Shown: positions 1 to 7,243, counted from the stretch's first letter. The stretch: DNA of 7,823 nt from Colivivens sp964537205 (GCA_964537205.1 CAZHZH010000104.1:1-7823); one strand, 5' to 3'. Translations and numbers: made by a program. Notes: generated by a model not told the origin, from the sequence alone.

Positions 1-2280
1 TTCATACCACTGCCGTTTCTCCGGTGTGTCAATTGGGTCGTACTCGCTGATGATACAGCTTGTATAGAGGTCGTCCGCAATGGCGAGGATGATGTTCGAG
101 AGTTCGAGGGTTGGCTCAAACTCCTTCCCCTGCGGACAGAAGAGCCGCTTGCCCTTGATTTCATCATACCCATATATCGCACCCATGATGTTGCCGCACA
201 CCGCTCCGGTGGAATCACTATCGCCATCATGATTCACCGCACTAACTATGGCATCCTCAACGCTGTCCACATGGCGCACGGCGCAATAGACGGCAATCGC
301 CCATGCCTCTTCACCCGTCCATCCCTCGCCAAGCAGGCGGATGTTCTCGGCATCGTCCTTGTCGTTGGCGGCAAGCCTGACTGCCATTCGTGTAAGATTG
401 GCAAGATAGGGTTTGTCGTCCATATACTCGCCCTTGTATACATTGTCGAGGGCATCGACGGTTTCTTCAACAAGTTGCTTGATCTCTTCACGGACTGCGG
501 TTGCAGACATCGGAACCAATTTATAGAGCAGATGTGTTAGCATCGCAGCGGGCAGGAAACCCAACGGATGCTTGTGTGTAGCTCTTGCTATTTCAGCTCC
601 CGCCTTATCCGTCTCTTCAATGGAATAGAACCGTTCTCCACGAGCCTTATATCCTGCTGATAAAAGAGCCATGGGAGCTACGCGCATAATTCCGCCGCAA
701 CCCTTGCTGTTGTTCTGCACTTCCTGATTGTTGAACAGGCTTTCACACGCTGACAGACAGGTGGTGCCAGGAGCACGGCGATGAGCCAGTTCGGGCAAGT
801 CGCGCAGCCACGTATAGTGGAAGTCATTTATCAGGCTGTCTCTCTTTTTCCCCGTCTGAGTATAGTACCAATCAATATAAGCCCCGTCTACATAGTTTTC
901 GGGAGCACCTCCTATGCCGCGCATATAACCGCGAGTCACACCCATTAGCATACCGTTGGCAGTGAAGAGCGTCATTTGGGTGTCATCGCTGACCAACGCC
1001 TTGCCGTTTTTATCGATTTCAAATTTTGTGATGCCATTATCTCCATATTTGGCAAGTATGCCTTTACGACTCATGAACTCTACTGGATAGCCCAGCGCAT
1101 CACCTGCGGCACCTGCCATCAGGCATCCTCTGATGCTGTCCTTTATCATTGCGGCGTTGTCCTCCACGTACTTACCCACACTACGGGCAAATAATTTAAT
1201 AAATTCCTCCTGTGCAGGTGTGTCAGGTGTCTCTATGTATGACGACTTCGGCATTTCCCTATAAAAGTTACGAAGAACCGTCATTACATCAAGGTTCTTT
1301 TGCTCGTGTAGTTCTCTCGCTTTGAGGCAACCCACAATGGTTCCAGTGCGCCCTACGCCGCCACGGCAATGTATATAGGTGTAACCCTCCATCTTATTCA
1401 AGTATTCAATCTCGTCTAATAAGCGGTTGACCGATGCGAGAGAGGGTGGAACGCCACAATCAGGAATAGGGAAGCGAAGGTAAGTCACGCCCTTAGGCAG
1501 CAGATGGTCATAAGGCCTGCATTCGCCAGCTTCGGTGAGATCCACAAAATGTTTCACTCCGAAGTGCAACATGTGCCGGACTTTCCTTTTGGCAATCTCT
1601 TCATCTTTATCGCCAGGGTATTCACCGGCAAACATATATCCGTGCAGATAATACGACTGGTAAAGCGGCCGGCTGATAAACGCTTCAAAGCGATCGTTGA
1701 TGTCCAGCAGGTCGGCAGGAAGCAAATCACGACATTGGTTGATGAGTTCGTACCCGAAGCCTCCACCAATAANNNNNNNNNNNNNNNNNNNNNNNNNNNN
1801 NNNNNNNNNNNNNNNNNNNNNNNNNNNNNNNNNNNNNNNNNNNNNNNNNNNNNNNNNNNNNNNNNNNNNNNNCTGCGCTCCCTTGACACCTTCTGGATGA
1901 TTGTGCGAAACTGAAGCCGTGATGCGGGCCAACTCCAGTGCTTCTTCAAGAGAATTGGCATATAGTCCTACCGGACTCACCCTCATGGCAGAGCCATTAC
2001 CGAAACTGCCGTATGGCATCGGATTGTCACTTCTCAACCACTTGGAGAACATGCCGCCATAACCTGCATGGGGATACCTCCGACCCAACCGTTGCATACA
2101 CGAGACCAAAGTCTCCGAACGATGGTCATTGTCGGTCATCAGCCATTCTGCCACGGCAAGTGTCATCACCGTGTCGTCAGTAAACCGGCTTCCCTTTGGA
2201 ACCAGCTCAAAATCCTCAGTCTTGATATTGTGCCACTCGCGGGTACTGCCCACGATGTCGCCTATGATTGCTCCTAACAT
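1..2280 (-). CDS. DraG/ARH ADP-ribosylglycohydrolase - dual-specificity phosphatase - DraG/ARH fusion (partial, interrupted by an N gap)
   Basis: Predicted cytoplasmic enzyme that removes ADP-ribose and phosphate groups; the substrates are unknown. The start is the first ATG after an in-frame TAA (MLGAIIGDIVGS). Before the gap, 136 residues match the N-terminal part of a DraG domain: TDDTVM at 34-39, GNGSAMR at 94-100 and HNHPEG at 126-131. After the gap, 590 residues are visible. Their first ~34 (ending DLLDINDRFEAFI) look like the C-terminal helices of the same DraG domain. A phosphatase domain follows, with AGEYPGD, a candidate general acid in PIPD (residue 114) and the CX5R loop HCRGGVGRTGT (Cys135, Arg141). 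From about residue 210 there is a second DraG domain with GDALGYPVE, SDDTQM (261-266) and HDGDSDSTG (514-522), which carry the usual metal-binding acidic residues. No stop is reached at the left edge. The frame holds across 100 N, but the domain content suggests the gap is undersized. Phosphatase-DraG fusions are known as a class; the extra N-terminal DraG domain is less familiar to me. It lies 174 nt behind the zinc-ribbon gene. Confidence 0.87.
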   Translation of the reverse strand, partial: MLGAIIGDIVGSTREWHNIKTEDFELVPKGSRFTDDTVMTLAVAEWLMTDNDHRSETLVSCMQRLGRRYPHAGYGGMFSKWLRSDNPMPYGSFGNGSAMRVSPVGLYANSLEEALELARITASVSHNHPEGVKGAQXXXXXXXXXXXXXXXXXXXXXXXXXXXXXXXXXXIGGGFGYELINQCRDLLPADLLDINDRFEAFISRPLYQSYYLHGYMFAGEYPGDKDEEIAKRKVRHMLHFGVKHFVDLTEAGECRPYDHLLPKGVTYLRFPIPDCGVPPSLASVNRLLDEIEYLNKMEGYTYIHCRGGVGRTGTIVGCLKARELHEQKNLDVMTVLRNFYREMPKSSYIETPDTPAQEEFIKLFARSVGKYVEDNAAMIKDSIRGCLMAGAAGDALGYPVEFMSRKGILAKYGDNGITKFEIDKNGKALVSDDTQMTLFTANGMLMGVTRGYMRGIGGAPENYVDGAYIDWYYTQTGKKRDSLINDFHYTWLRDLPELAHRRAPGTTCLSACESLFNNQEVQNNSKGCGGIMRVAPMALLSAGYKARGERFYSIEETDKAGAEIARATHKHPLGFLPAAMLTHLLYKLVPMSATAVREEIKQLVEETVDALDNVYKGEYMDDKPYLANLTRMAVRLAANDKDDAENIRLLGEGWTGEEAWAIAVYCAVRHVDSVEDAIVSAVNHDGDSDSTGAVCGNIMGAIYGYDEIKGKRLFCPQGKEFEPTLELSNIILAIADDLYTSCIISEYDPIDTPEKRQWYE
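1773..1872. other. Assembly gap (exactly 100 N)
   Basis: There are exactly 100 unknown bases, a customary placeholder for a scaffold gap of unknown size. The gap falls inside the first DraG domain, between GVKGAQ and GGGFGYELI. A DraG domain normally has about 90-100 residues between these points, including a GGDSDT-type metal-binding motif, so the real sequence is probably about 250-300 nt long. Confidence 0.95.
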
Positions 2281-2326
2281 GATATCATTATATTTTTATA
2301 TTGCCTTACGCCAATTAATGAACAAA

Positions 2327-2413
2327 TCATTGCATATCATCCAACATCTGTCGCAACCTTTTGATTTCGTATTGTTCCTCTATGATCTGCTGTTCAATAT
2401 AAGGTCTGTTGAT
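2327..2413 (-). pseudogene. Possible gene remnant or unrecognised short coding stretch
   Basis: This 174-nt space between the zinc-ribbon gene and the DraG-phosphatase gene holds 28 open codons ending in TGA. The translation looks protein-like: it begins INRPYIEQQ, continues EEQYEIKRL and ends RQMLDDMQ. It is charged and heptad-like, as in a short amphipathic or coiled-coil helix. A TAA lies directly before it and there is no ATG, GTG or TTG at its beginning in this frame, so it cannot be called an intact gene. It may be the tail of a decayed gene, a frameshifted product, or chance. I do not recognise the family. Confidence 0.25.
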
Positions 2414-2454
2414 TTATCTTATCTTTATTGTCCACATCGATGATTACAGTTATT

Positions 2455-3012
2455 TTATTCCAAAGTCTCAAAGTATGTTACGCCATCCTTTTTTGTTTGC
2501 AGAACAGCGTAAAGAACAGCATAAGCGATCACCGGACTAATGCATCCAATTAAAGACCCACTTTCTATGCTCAGAGCAAATAAGCCCAATATCACATTTA
2601 TAGCAGTTACAGCTATTGCGACATAGAAGCCTATTTTCCTCTGCAAGAGGAGCAGCACATACGAGCCGACAATCACTAATGAAAGGAGAAGCTCAGCAAC
2701 CTGTATCGGCAACGGATCGGGTGTACCACTCCATAAGCCCGTTTGTGTAACGAGTTGTATTAGGTACAAAATAGTCATAATGACATTCACTACTATTCCC
2801 AAGGAAAGATACACCTCGACAAACCAATGAGCCTTGGCATGCGGCTTGCGAAGCTTTGCATCCTCTTTGTATCCAATGACATCATAACCCTCATACCTCA
2901 TGCGTGGAATACTCGTAACCTTCTGCTTGACTCCACAATATTCGCATCTTTCCACATACGAAGGGATTTCAGCTCCACAGAATTGGCATTTTTTAGTCTG
3001 CCCGTCTACCAT
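2455..3012 (-). CDS. Zinc-ribbon protein with four predicted membrane helices, function unknown
   Basis: The 185-residue protein begins with a compact zinc ribbon: CQFC at 9-12 and CEYC at 23-26, each pair CX2C and each followed by Gly, as in small zinc-ribbon domains. A polar linker of about 35 residues follows, then four hydrophobic segments at about 66-90, 103-124, 127-148 and 154-172. It is therefore likely an inner-membrane protein with the metal-binding domain in the cytoplasm. I do not recognise a named family beyond the common layout of a zinc ribbon joined to a small membrane domain. The ATG start is preceded by a 17-nt leader element identical to the one before the lipoprotein gene. 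An in-frame TAA upstream of that element, with no ATG in between, supports this start. It lies 82 nt after the GYF_2-CD225 gene, so it may be read through from it or be controlled separately. Confidence 0.85.
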   Translation of the reverse strand: MVDGQTKKCQFCGAEIPSYVERCEYCGVKQKVTSIPRMRYEGYDVIGYKEDAKLRKPHAKAHWFVEVYLSLGIVVNVIMTILYLIQLVTQTGLWSGTPDPLPIQVAELLLSLVIVGSYVLLLLQRKIGFYVAIAVTAINVILGLFALSIESGSLIGCISPVIAYAVLYAVLQTKKDGVTYFETLE

Positions 3013-3028
3013 TGTATTAAACCCTGAA

Positions 3029-3045
3029 TCCGTGTCGGGCGCAAC
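3029..3045 (-). repeat. Leader element copy 1, upstream of the zinc-ribbon gene
   Basis: The minus strand reads GTTGCGCCCGACACGGA and ends 16 nt before the ATG. The same 17 bases occur at 7227-7243, upstream of the lipoprotein. In both copies an AGGG follows shortly afterwards. It can pair with the CCC of the element (here GCCC with GGGT; GCCC with GGGC in the other copy), giving a small hairpin that would cover a weak ribosome-binding sequence. The pairing and any control role are inference. Confidence 0.6.
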
Positions 3046-3094
3046 GTCTGATTTGTATTATGGACCCTGTATAATTAATATAACCCACGAATCA

Positions 3095-3574
3095 TTACAT
3101 TTCCGAAGCGATAACAATTATCAAATATATTATATTTACAACGAAACCAACGCAGGCTCCGATGATAGACATCTTCCTCACTTCCTTCGCCTTCTCCTCT
3201 GCGGCACTATAGTTGCCTTGATAATACAGTTTGTCAACTTGCATAGACAAGTATATAGCATAAGCGCCTAAAGGCAGACAGCACAGCACCGTTGTAATAA
3301 TCGCCCAAACTAAATTGTTATCCGGTTTTGGCGGAAGTTGGGATTGTTGGTTAAACGGGGTGGTTGGACGCGTCGATTGAGAATTAATCGGCGGTATAGG
3401 TGGAACTTGCGCCGCACCAAAGAGGGCGTTCAATTCCGGCACGTCTTTCGCCTTTTTCCATTCCTGCATTCCCAATTTCCACACTAAAGTATCACCTTTT
3501 ACTCCATTGGCTAACAATGAGCCTGCTGGTACCGGTCCTTGTTGCTGTCCGGCGGCATTTACATAATAGTACAT
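3095..3574 (-). CDS. GYF_2 (DUF4339) - CD225/dispanin-like membrane protein
   Basis: The 159-residue protein has two recognisable parts. Residues 1-52 match the GYF_2/DUF4339 domain: MYYYVNAAGQQQGPVP, then DTLVWKLGMQEWKKAKD, then PELNALF, the usual pattern of an aromatic start, GPV and W-x9-W in a putative proline-peptide-binding fold. Residues 54-84 form a Pro/Ser/Gln-rich linker. Residues 85-159 match CD225/dispanin: a first membrane segment with TVLCCLPLGAYAI, the loop VDKLYYQGNYSAAEEKAKE, and a second membrane segment IIGACVGFVVNIIYLIIV. In the family such proteins are small membrane proteins; their bacterial role is not well defined. It lies 36 nt behind the permease gene, so it is probably co-transcribed. 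It may act in the same membrane assembly, but that is inference. Confidence 0.88.
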   Translation of the reverse strand: MYYYVNAAGQQQGPVPAGSLLANGVKGDTLVWKLGMQEWKKAKDVPELNALFGAAQVPPIPPINSQSTRPTTPFNQQSQLPPKPDNNLVWAIITTVLCCLPLGAYAIYLSMQVDKLYYQGNYSAAEEKAKEVRKMSIIGACVGFVVNIIYLIIVIASEM

Positions 3575-3610
3575 AACTTTTCAGTTTAATAGTTTATTAA
3601 TAATCAATTA

Positions 3611-4801
3611 TTAGTTCCATACTGCGTACAGGTTCCTTCTTATTATATATACATTAAAAGCCATCACAAATACGAGATAGCATAGAGCCAAAGCAAACAC
3701 AGGCAATACCGAAGCCTCACCAAGTCCGATTTCGTGCAATTGCTCATTCCATAGTAAACGACAAGAGGCAGTCACGATAACCGCTACAATTACTATGCCA
3801 CTGTTTGCAACAAGTACTATTATCTCATAGTACCGGCTTATCTCCTTCGGTGCAAAGCCCAAAAGCATAAGCTTTCTTATTGTTTCCTTGTTCTTCTGAA
3901 GCAATAGGAAAATAGAAAGTATCAATATAAATAGCGCAAGCGCACTAATTACCACGCCGTTGGAAGTAACCACACTGGAGACAACACGTAAGAAAGCTGA
4001 TATATTTCCCGTTTCTTCTTTATCTCCTGCGATTTCCAAATCCTCATGATCAAGATATTCCTTCATGCCAGAAGTCGCAAACCTGTTGATTTTTACAATC
4101 AAACGTGAAGTTGGTTTTGCATCACCAGAGTAGTACTTGTTGTTTGCCCAATCCATAAAACTCTGTGGCACTGCTATAGTGTTAAGTCGTGACGAAAAGC
4201 CAACCACCGCCGCTTTAAAATGTTCTGTCACATTGTCATTGCCCGTTATGCTCAACGTTATTGGCACTGCGCCCACTATTCTCTCACTGACTTGTGGCAA
4301 ACCCTGAGGAATGGCAAATCCAAAATTGTAAAGAGCCAGGTAATCCTTATTAAGAATCACTGGAACGAATTTCTCACTTGGATCAAACCCCCAATCCTTA
4401 GGAGTAATATCAAAGAAGTCATCGGGTACAGATTCAAAGAAAAGGTACGTGGACAGACTTCTTCCTCCCAAATTGACCGCACCGTTAACGGCAAATTGCG
4501 AAGCGGTAAACTTACCTATTTTCACAACCCACTTTTGCTTTCCCAACTTCGCTATTTCGTCTTCAGAAAAAGAGACTGGTGTGAAACCAACACCATCCAC
4601 CTTTTTTGATAACACGATATAGTCGTCAGAGAAATACTTGTCGTTTTGAGATGTGGAGTGCTGGCTGTCAAGAAAGAACAAGACGCCAACAAGGATGACG
4701 GACAGGCCTACGACATTTGCTGTAATGTACCCAAGCAATTGTCCGCGGGAAATATTCTTCCTGAGGAGACACCATATATCGTAGTTAAGATTAAGTTTCA
4801 T
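3611..4801 (-). CDS. ABC transporter permease, FtsX/MacB type
   Basis: The 396-residue inner-membrane protein has the FtsX/MacB layout. There is a short cytoplasmic N-terminus (MKLNLNYDIWCLL), a first membrane helix at about 22-44, and a large extracytoplasmic domain at about 45-275. Three further helices follow at about 283-302, 327-346 and 365-387. The segment between helices 2 and 3 (IRKLMLLGFAPKEISRYYE) resembles the typical family loop. The ATG is one base after the TAA of the ATPase gene, so translation is probably coupled. A longer reading frame reaching 4861 would overlap the ATPase gene and was not chosen. Family members move lipoproteins, peptides or toxic compounds by mechanotransmission rather than direct passage; the substrate here is unknown. 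No membrane-fusion (MacA-like) gene is present in the window; the adjacent lipoprotein is a candidate partner. Confidence 0.87.
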   Translation of the reverse strand: MKLNLNYDIWCLLRKNISRGQLLGYITANVVGLSVILVGVLFFLDSQHSTSQNDKYFSDDYIVLSKKVDGVGFTPVSFSEDEIAKLGKQKWVVKIGKFTASQFAVNGAVNLGGRSLSTYLFFESVPDDFFDITPKDWGFDPSEKFVPVILNKDYLALYNFGFAIPQGLPQVSERIVGAVPITLSITGNDNVTEHFKAAVVGFSSRLNTIAVPQSFMDWANNKYYSGDAKPTSRLIVKINRFATSGMKEYLDHEDLEIAGDKEETGNISAFLRVVSSVVTSNGVVISALALFILILSIFLLLQKNKETIRKLMLLGFAPKEISRYYEIIVLVANSGIVIVAVIVTASCRLLWNEQLHEIGLGEASVLPVFALALCYLVFVMAFNVYIIRRNLYAVWN

Positions 4802-4802
4802 C

Positions 4803-5465
4803 TTATAATAGTATTGTTTGTGCGTTATCGAGAAGCAATGGATTACCAACCGAAGTGGCAATTACACCAGCATCCTGACGTGTCGCCTCTTCTGAAATAA
4901 TCTCAGCAACTACTTTATTGTTTCTTACATCAAGATGACTTACAGGTTCATCAAGGAAGATAAAATCGAAGGGTTGACAGACTGAGCGTATCAGTGCCAC
5001 TCTCTGCATTTGCCCGATGCTCAACTTACCTACAGGAACATCGTATTTCTCAATCAAACCTACCCGTTCCAGTAGATCCATTATTTCATGCTTACTCTTG
5101 CAGTTCGTCCGATTGTTCTTTAGATCTATATTTTGAGCTACAGTCAATTCCGGAAACAGTCCCATGTCCTGTGGCAACAATGACAATGCCCTTGTGCGCA
5201 TCTCACACCACTGCTCTACATTCATATTTCGAATGTCTTTATCGTCAAAAAAAATCTTTCCACGATAATCCTTACGACTTCCATATATGAAATTTACCAA
5301 AGAAGTCTTGCCACTTCCCGACTCTGCTTGGACGCATATCCTGCAGCCACGTTGGAAACAGAAGGATTGCTCCTCCCAAATCTGGGAAGAGCGAATCCTT
5401 TCCGTGTCTTCCATTCCTGAGAACACCAATGGAAGTAGTGACTTAATGGTTATTGTTCCTATCAT
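4803..5465 (-). CDS. ABC transporter ATP-binding protein, LolD/MacB-like, with degenerate motifs
   Basis: This 220-residue nucleotide-binding subunit should pair with the FtsX-type permease directly downstream. Walker A is AESGSGKTS (47-55), where the first Gly of the usual GxxGxGK is Ala. The Q-loop is LLPQDMGLFPELT (Gln99). The signature is LSIGQMQR (148-155) instead of LSGGQ. Walker B with the catalytic Glu is FIFLDEP (168-174), and the D-loop is SHLD (176-179). The switch position, normally VTHD, reads ATSVG (203-207), so the histidine is missing. The protein is slightly shorter than usual family members. The start chosen is the ATG giving MIGTITIKS; a TTG two codons earlier is possible. 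It begins 44 nt after the lipoprotein stop. The changed motifs suggest slow or altered ATP hydrolysis, but Lys53 and Glu173 are kept. Confidence 0.88.
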   Translation of the reverse strand: MIGTITIKSLLPLVFSGMEDTERIRSSQIWEEQSFCFQRGCRICVQAESGSGKTSLVNFIYGSRKDYRGKIFFDDKDIRNMNVEQWCEMRTRALSLLPQDMGLFPELTVAQNIDLKNNRTNCKSKHEIMDLLERVGLIEKYDVPVGKLSIGQMQRVALIRSVCQPFDFIFLDEPVSHLDVRNNKVVAEIISEEATRQDAGVIATSVGNPLLLDNAQTILL

Positions 5466-5509
5466 ATTCAATGGTTATGTCGATTGTTGATTTGCTTTTC
5501 GAAAAAAAA

Positions 5510-7213
5510 CTAATACAACATAGAATCTACCTCTACTTCCACCGAATCTGCGTAGTAATAATCATCATCGTCGTCATAGAAGTAAGCAATGGTATCGTCT
5601 TCGTAATAGTCATAGCTGTAATCCTCTCGCAGTTCATTAATTCTCTCCTCTATATCATCTTGTTGCGATATGATTCCGAGTACAATCTTTGCCGCCCTGG
5701 CTATAACACCTTGGTCGTCATCACCCTTAATCTCAAGAGTCATGGTGGTTTCAAGTGTATTTGGTTCACAGCACAACATGCATTTCACATCGTAATCAAT
5801 ATGCAAGTCACGCATAAGCCTGTCGTTCCGGTTCAATCCCAAGCACATAACATACAGATAATCGGTCAAGTCAGTATTAGTAATCAGTGCATTGCTATTA
5901 TTATCCTTTATCGGATGATTTGCCATGACAATAAAATTGCCTTTATTCACAGCGTATAATGTACCCGACAAGTCGAAGCGTTCGAGATCAATGGAGAAAC
6001 CCGATTGTGATTCGGTAAATGGTACTTCAGCCTGCTCGAGGAATCCCTTCATATCTTCAACCAATTTCTTAGCTTTGCCCTCCTTGGCTTCTACAACAAG
6101 AGTTGTAGATATTTGCGACATCACGTCTTTGCCATAATCCAGATTTATAATAGATTCCAATCCATCGGTAAATCCGAAACCTACTGCAATCGTACCGTCA
6201 ATTTTCTCCAAATAACTTAGTATAGCATTCAATTGCGCCTTGTCAGAGCGGGACATCCTCGACGCGCCAGACAAGAAATCAAAGTATTTTTCCCAATCAA
6301 AGTTCTTCAGGCTGACAGCACTTATCAAATATTCATCTTTTCCCAGCATAGCAAGCGCATCACCATTAATCATTGCCGACGTATCCATAAACTTTTTGAA
6401 TATATCGGCATTTATCCTGTTTCCATCCTTGTCAAACAACCGGAGTTCAACGGTACATCTATCATCCGACAACGAACCACGCAGGCACATAGTCCCTTCG
6501 TATATTGAAAGAAGTTCGGATGATACGCCAGCGTTACGTAGCTCCTTCCTGTATTCCTTGGGCCAGGATATTGCAATTCCACCAACATTTCCGTCCGTAA
6601 TGTACTCTCCATAATTGGTGTCAGCATAGCTGCCTACGCTTGCATCCTCAATCATTTTCTGCAAATACTGTAAAGGTTGGAAGTTGCTACCGACCCAAAC
6701 ACTTTCAATCCAATAAGCATAAGCCCCATTAACCGCTATATATCCATAATCGTCATATGCAGGATCACCTCCATCATACACTTTTTTCTTATAGAGAGTC
6801 ACCGTCTCTTCCATTCCTCTCTCCCTAAAGCCATTGTCCTCTATTGCTTTAATAAATTGCTTCTCGTCCGACAGTGCAAAAACTAATATAGGGTAGTTTG
6901 AATGCTCATAACTTAGTACCAACGCACACGCATCTGGATCAATGCCAGATGTTTTCAGAAAATCATTAGCCTCGTCATAATCATCCATTATGCCATTTGG
7001 CAAAGCGTACGTTATCTCTGATGGCAGTTTAATTTTAGAACCATCCAAAGACCCGCCTGCAGACTCAAGCACTGTCTTCAAGTTGCCCACTAACACGACA
7101 TCCGAATTTGCCGGTATCTGTTCTAACAAACTCTCCATTTTCACATCTTGCGAGCAAGACGTAGTAACCAACATTGCCACTATAAGGCAATACAGCGAGT
7201 ATATCTTTTTCAT
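5510..7213 (-). CDS. Predicted lipoprotein with acidic Asp/Tyr-rich tail, DUF4836-like
   Basis: The 567-residue protein begins with a lipoprotein signal: MKK, a hydrophobic stretch, then LVTTSC with the lipidated Cys at residue 20. It is therefore anchored to the inner or outer membrane, facing the periplasm or surface. Right after the signal comes EQIPANSDVVLVGNL (about 31-45), and later GIDPDACALVL (90-100). These resemble Bacteroidetes lipoproteins of the DUF4836 kind, with repeated alpha/beta segments; I hold this assignment loosely. The C-terminal 38 residues (about 530-567) are dense in Asp, Glu and Tyr, including a DDDDD run. The function is unknown. A longer frame starting with GTG at 7318 would remove the clean signal peptide and swallow the promoter and leader element, so the ATG giving MKKIYS is preferred. 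It is the first gene of the probable operon with the ABC ATPase and permease, so it may be a substrate-binding or adaptor partner. Confidence 0.82.
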   Translation of the reverse strand: MKKIYSLYCLIVAMLVTTSCSQDVKMESLLEQIPANSDVVLVGNLKTVLESAGGSLDGSKIKLPSEITYALPNGIMDDYDEANDFLKTSGIDPDACALVLSYEHSNYPILVFALSDEKQFIKAIEDNGFRERGMEETVTLYKKKVYDGGDPAYDDYGYIAVNGAYAYWIESVWVGSNFQPLQYLQKMIEDASVGSYADTNYGEYITDGNVGGIAISWPKEYRKELRNAGVSSELLSIYEGTMCLRGSLSDDRCTVELRLFDKDGNRINADIFKKFMDTSAMINGDALAMLGKDEYLISAVSLKNFDWEKYFDFLSGASRMSRSDKAQLNAILSYLEKIDGTIAVGFGFTDGLESIINLDYGKDVMSQISTTLVVEAKEGKAKKLVEDMKGFLEQAEVPFTESQSGFSIDLERFDLSGTLYAVNKGNFIVMANHPIKDNNSNALITNTDLTDYLYVMCLGLNRNDRLMRDLHIDYDVKCMLCCEPNTLETTMTLEIKGDDDQGVIARAAKIVLGIISQQDDIEERINELREDYSYDYYEDDTIAYFYDDDDDYYYADSVEVEVDSMLY

Positions 7214-7226
7214 ATTTATGCCCTCG

Positions 7227-7243
7227 TCCGTGTCGGGCGCAAC
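7227..7243 (-). repeat. Leader element copy 2, upstream of the lipoprotein gene
   Basis: The minus strand reads GTTGCGCCCGACACGGA and ends 13 nt before the ATG. It is identical over 17 bases to the copy at 3029-3045. It is followed by CGAGGGC, so GCCC and GGGC can form a four-base-pair stem enclosing 11 nt. Read as codons it would give VAPDTD in frame with the gene, which may mislead gene callers into a longer start. Confidence 0.6.

Noticed and set aside
1554..1961. Reading frame running through the N gap on the minus strand
   Set aside because: It is a shadow frame. The adjacent frame encodes clear DraG and phosphatase motifs on both sides of the gap.
2279..2288. Palindrome ATGATATCAT at the DraG-phosphatase start as an operator
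   Set aside because: It is only ten A/T-rich bases, expected by chance in this composition, and has no second copy nearby.
4802..4861. Longer permease start overlapping the ATPase gene
   Set aside because: The extra 20 residues are encoded inside the ATPase gene in another frame. The ATG one base after the ATPase stop gives a normal FtsX-type N-terminus.
5502..5509. Eight-T run just after the lipoprotein stop as a terminator
   Set aside because: No convincing G/C-rich hairpin precedes it, and the ATPase gene follows in the same direction within 44 nt.
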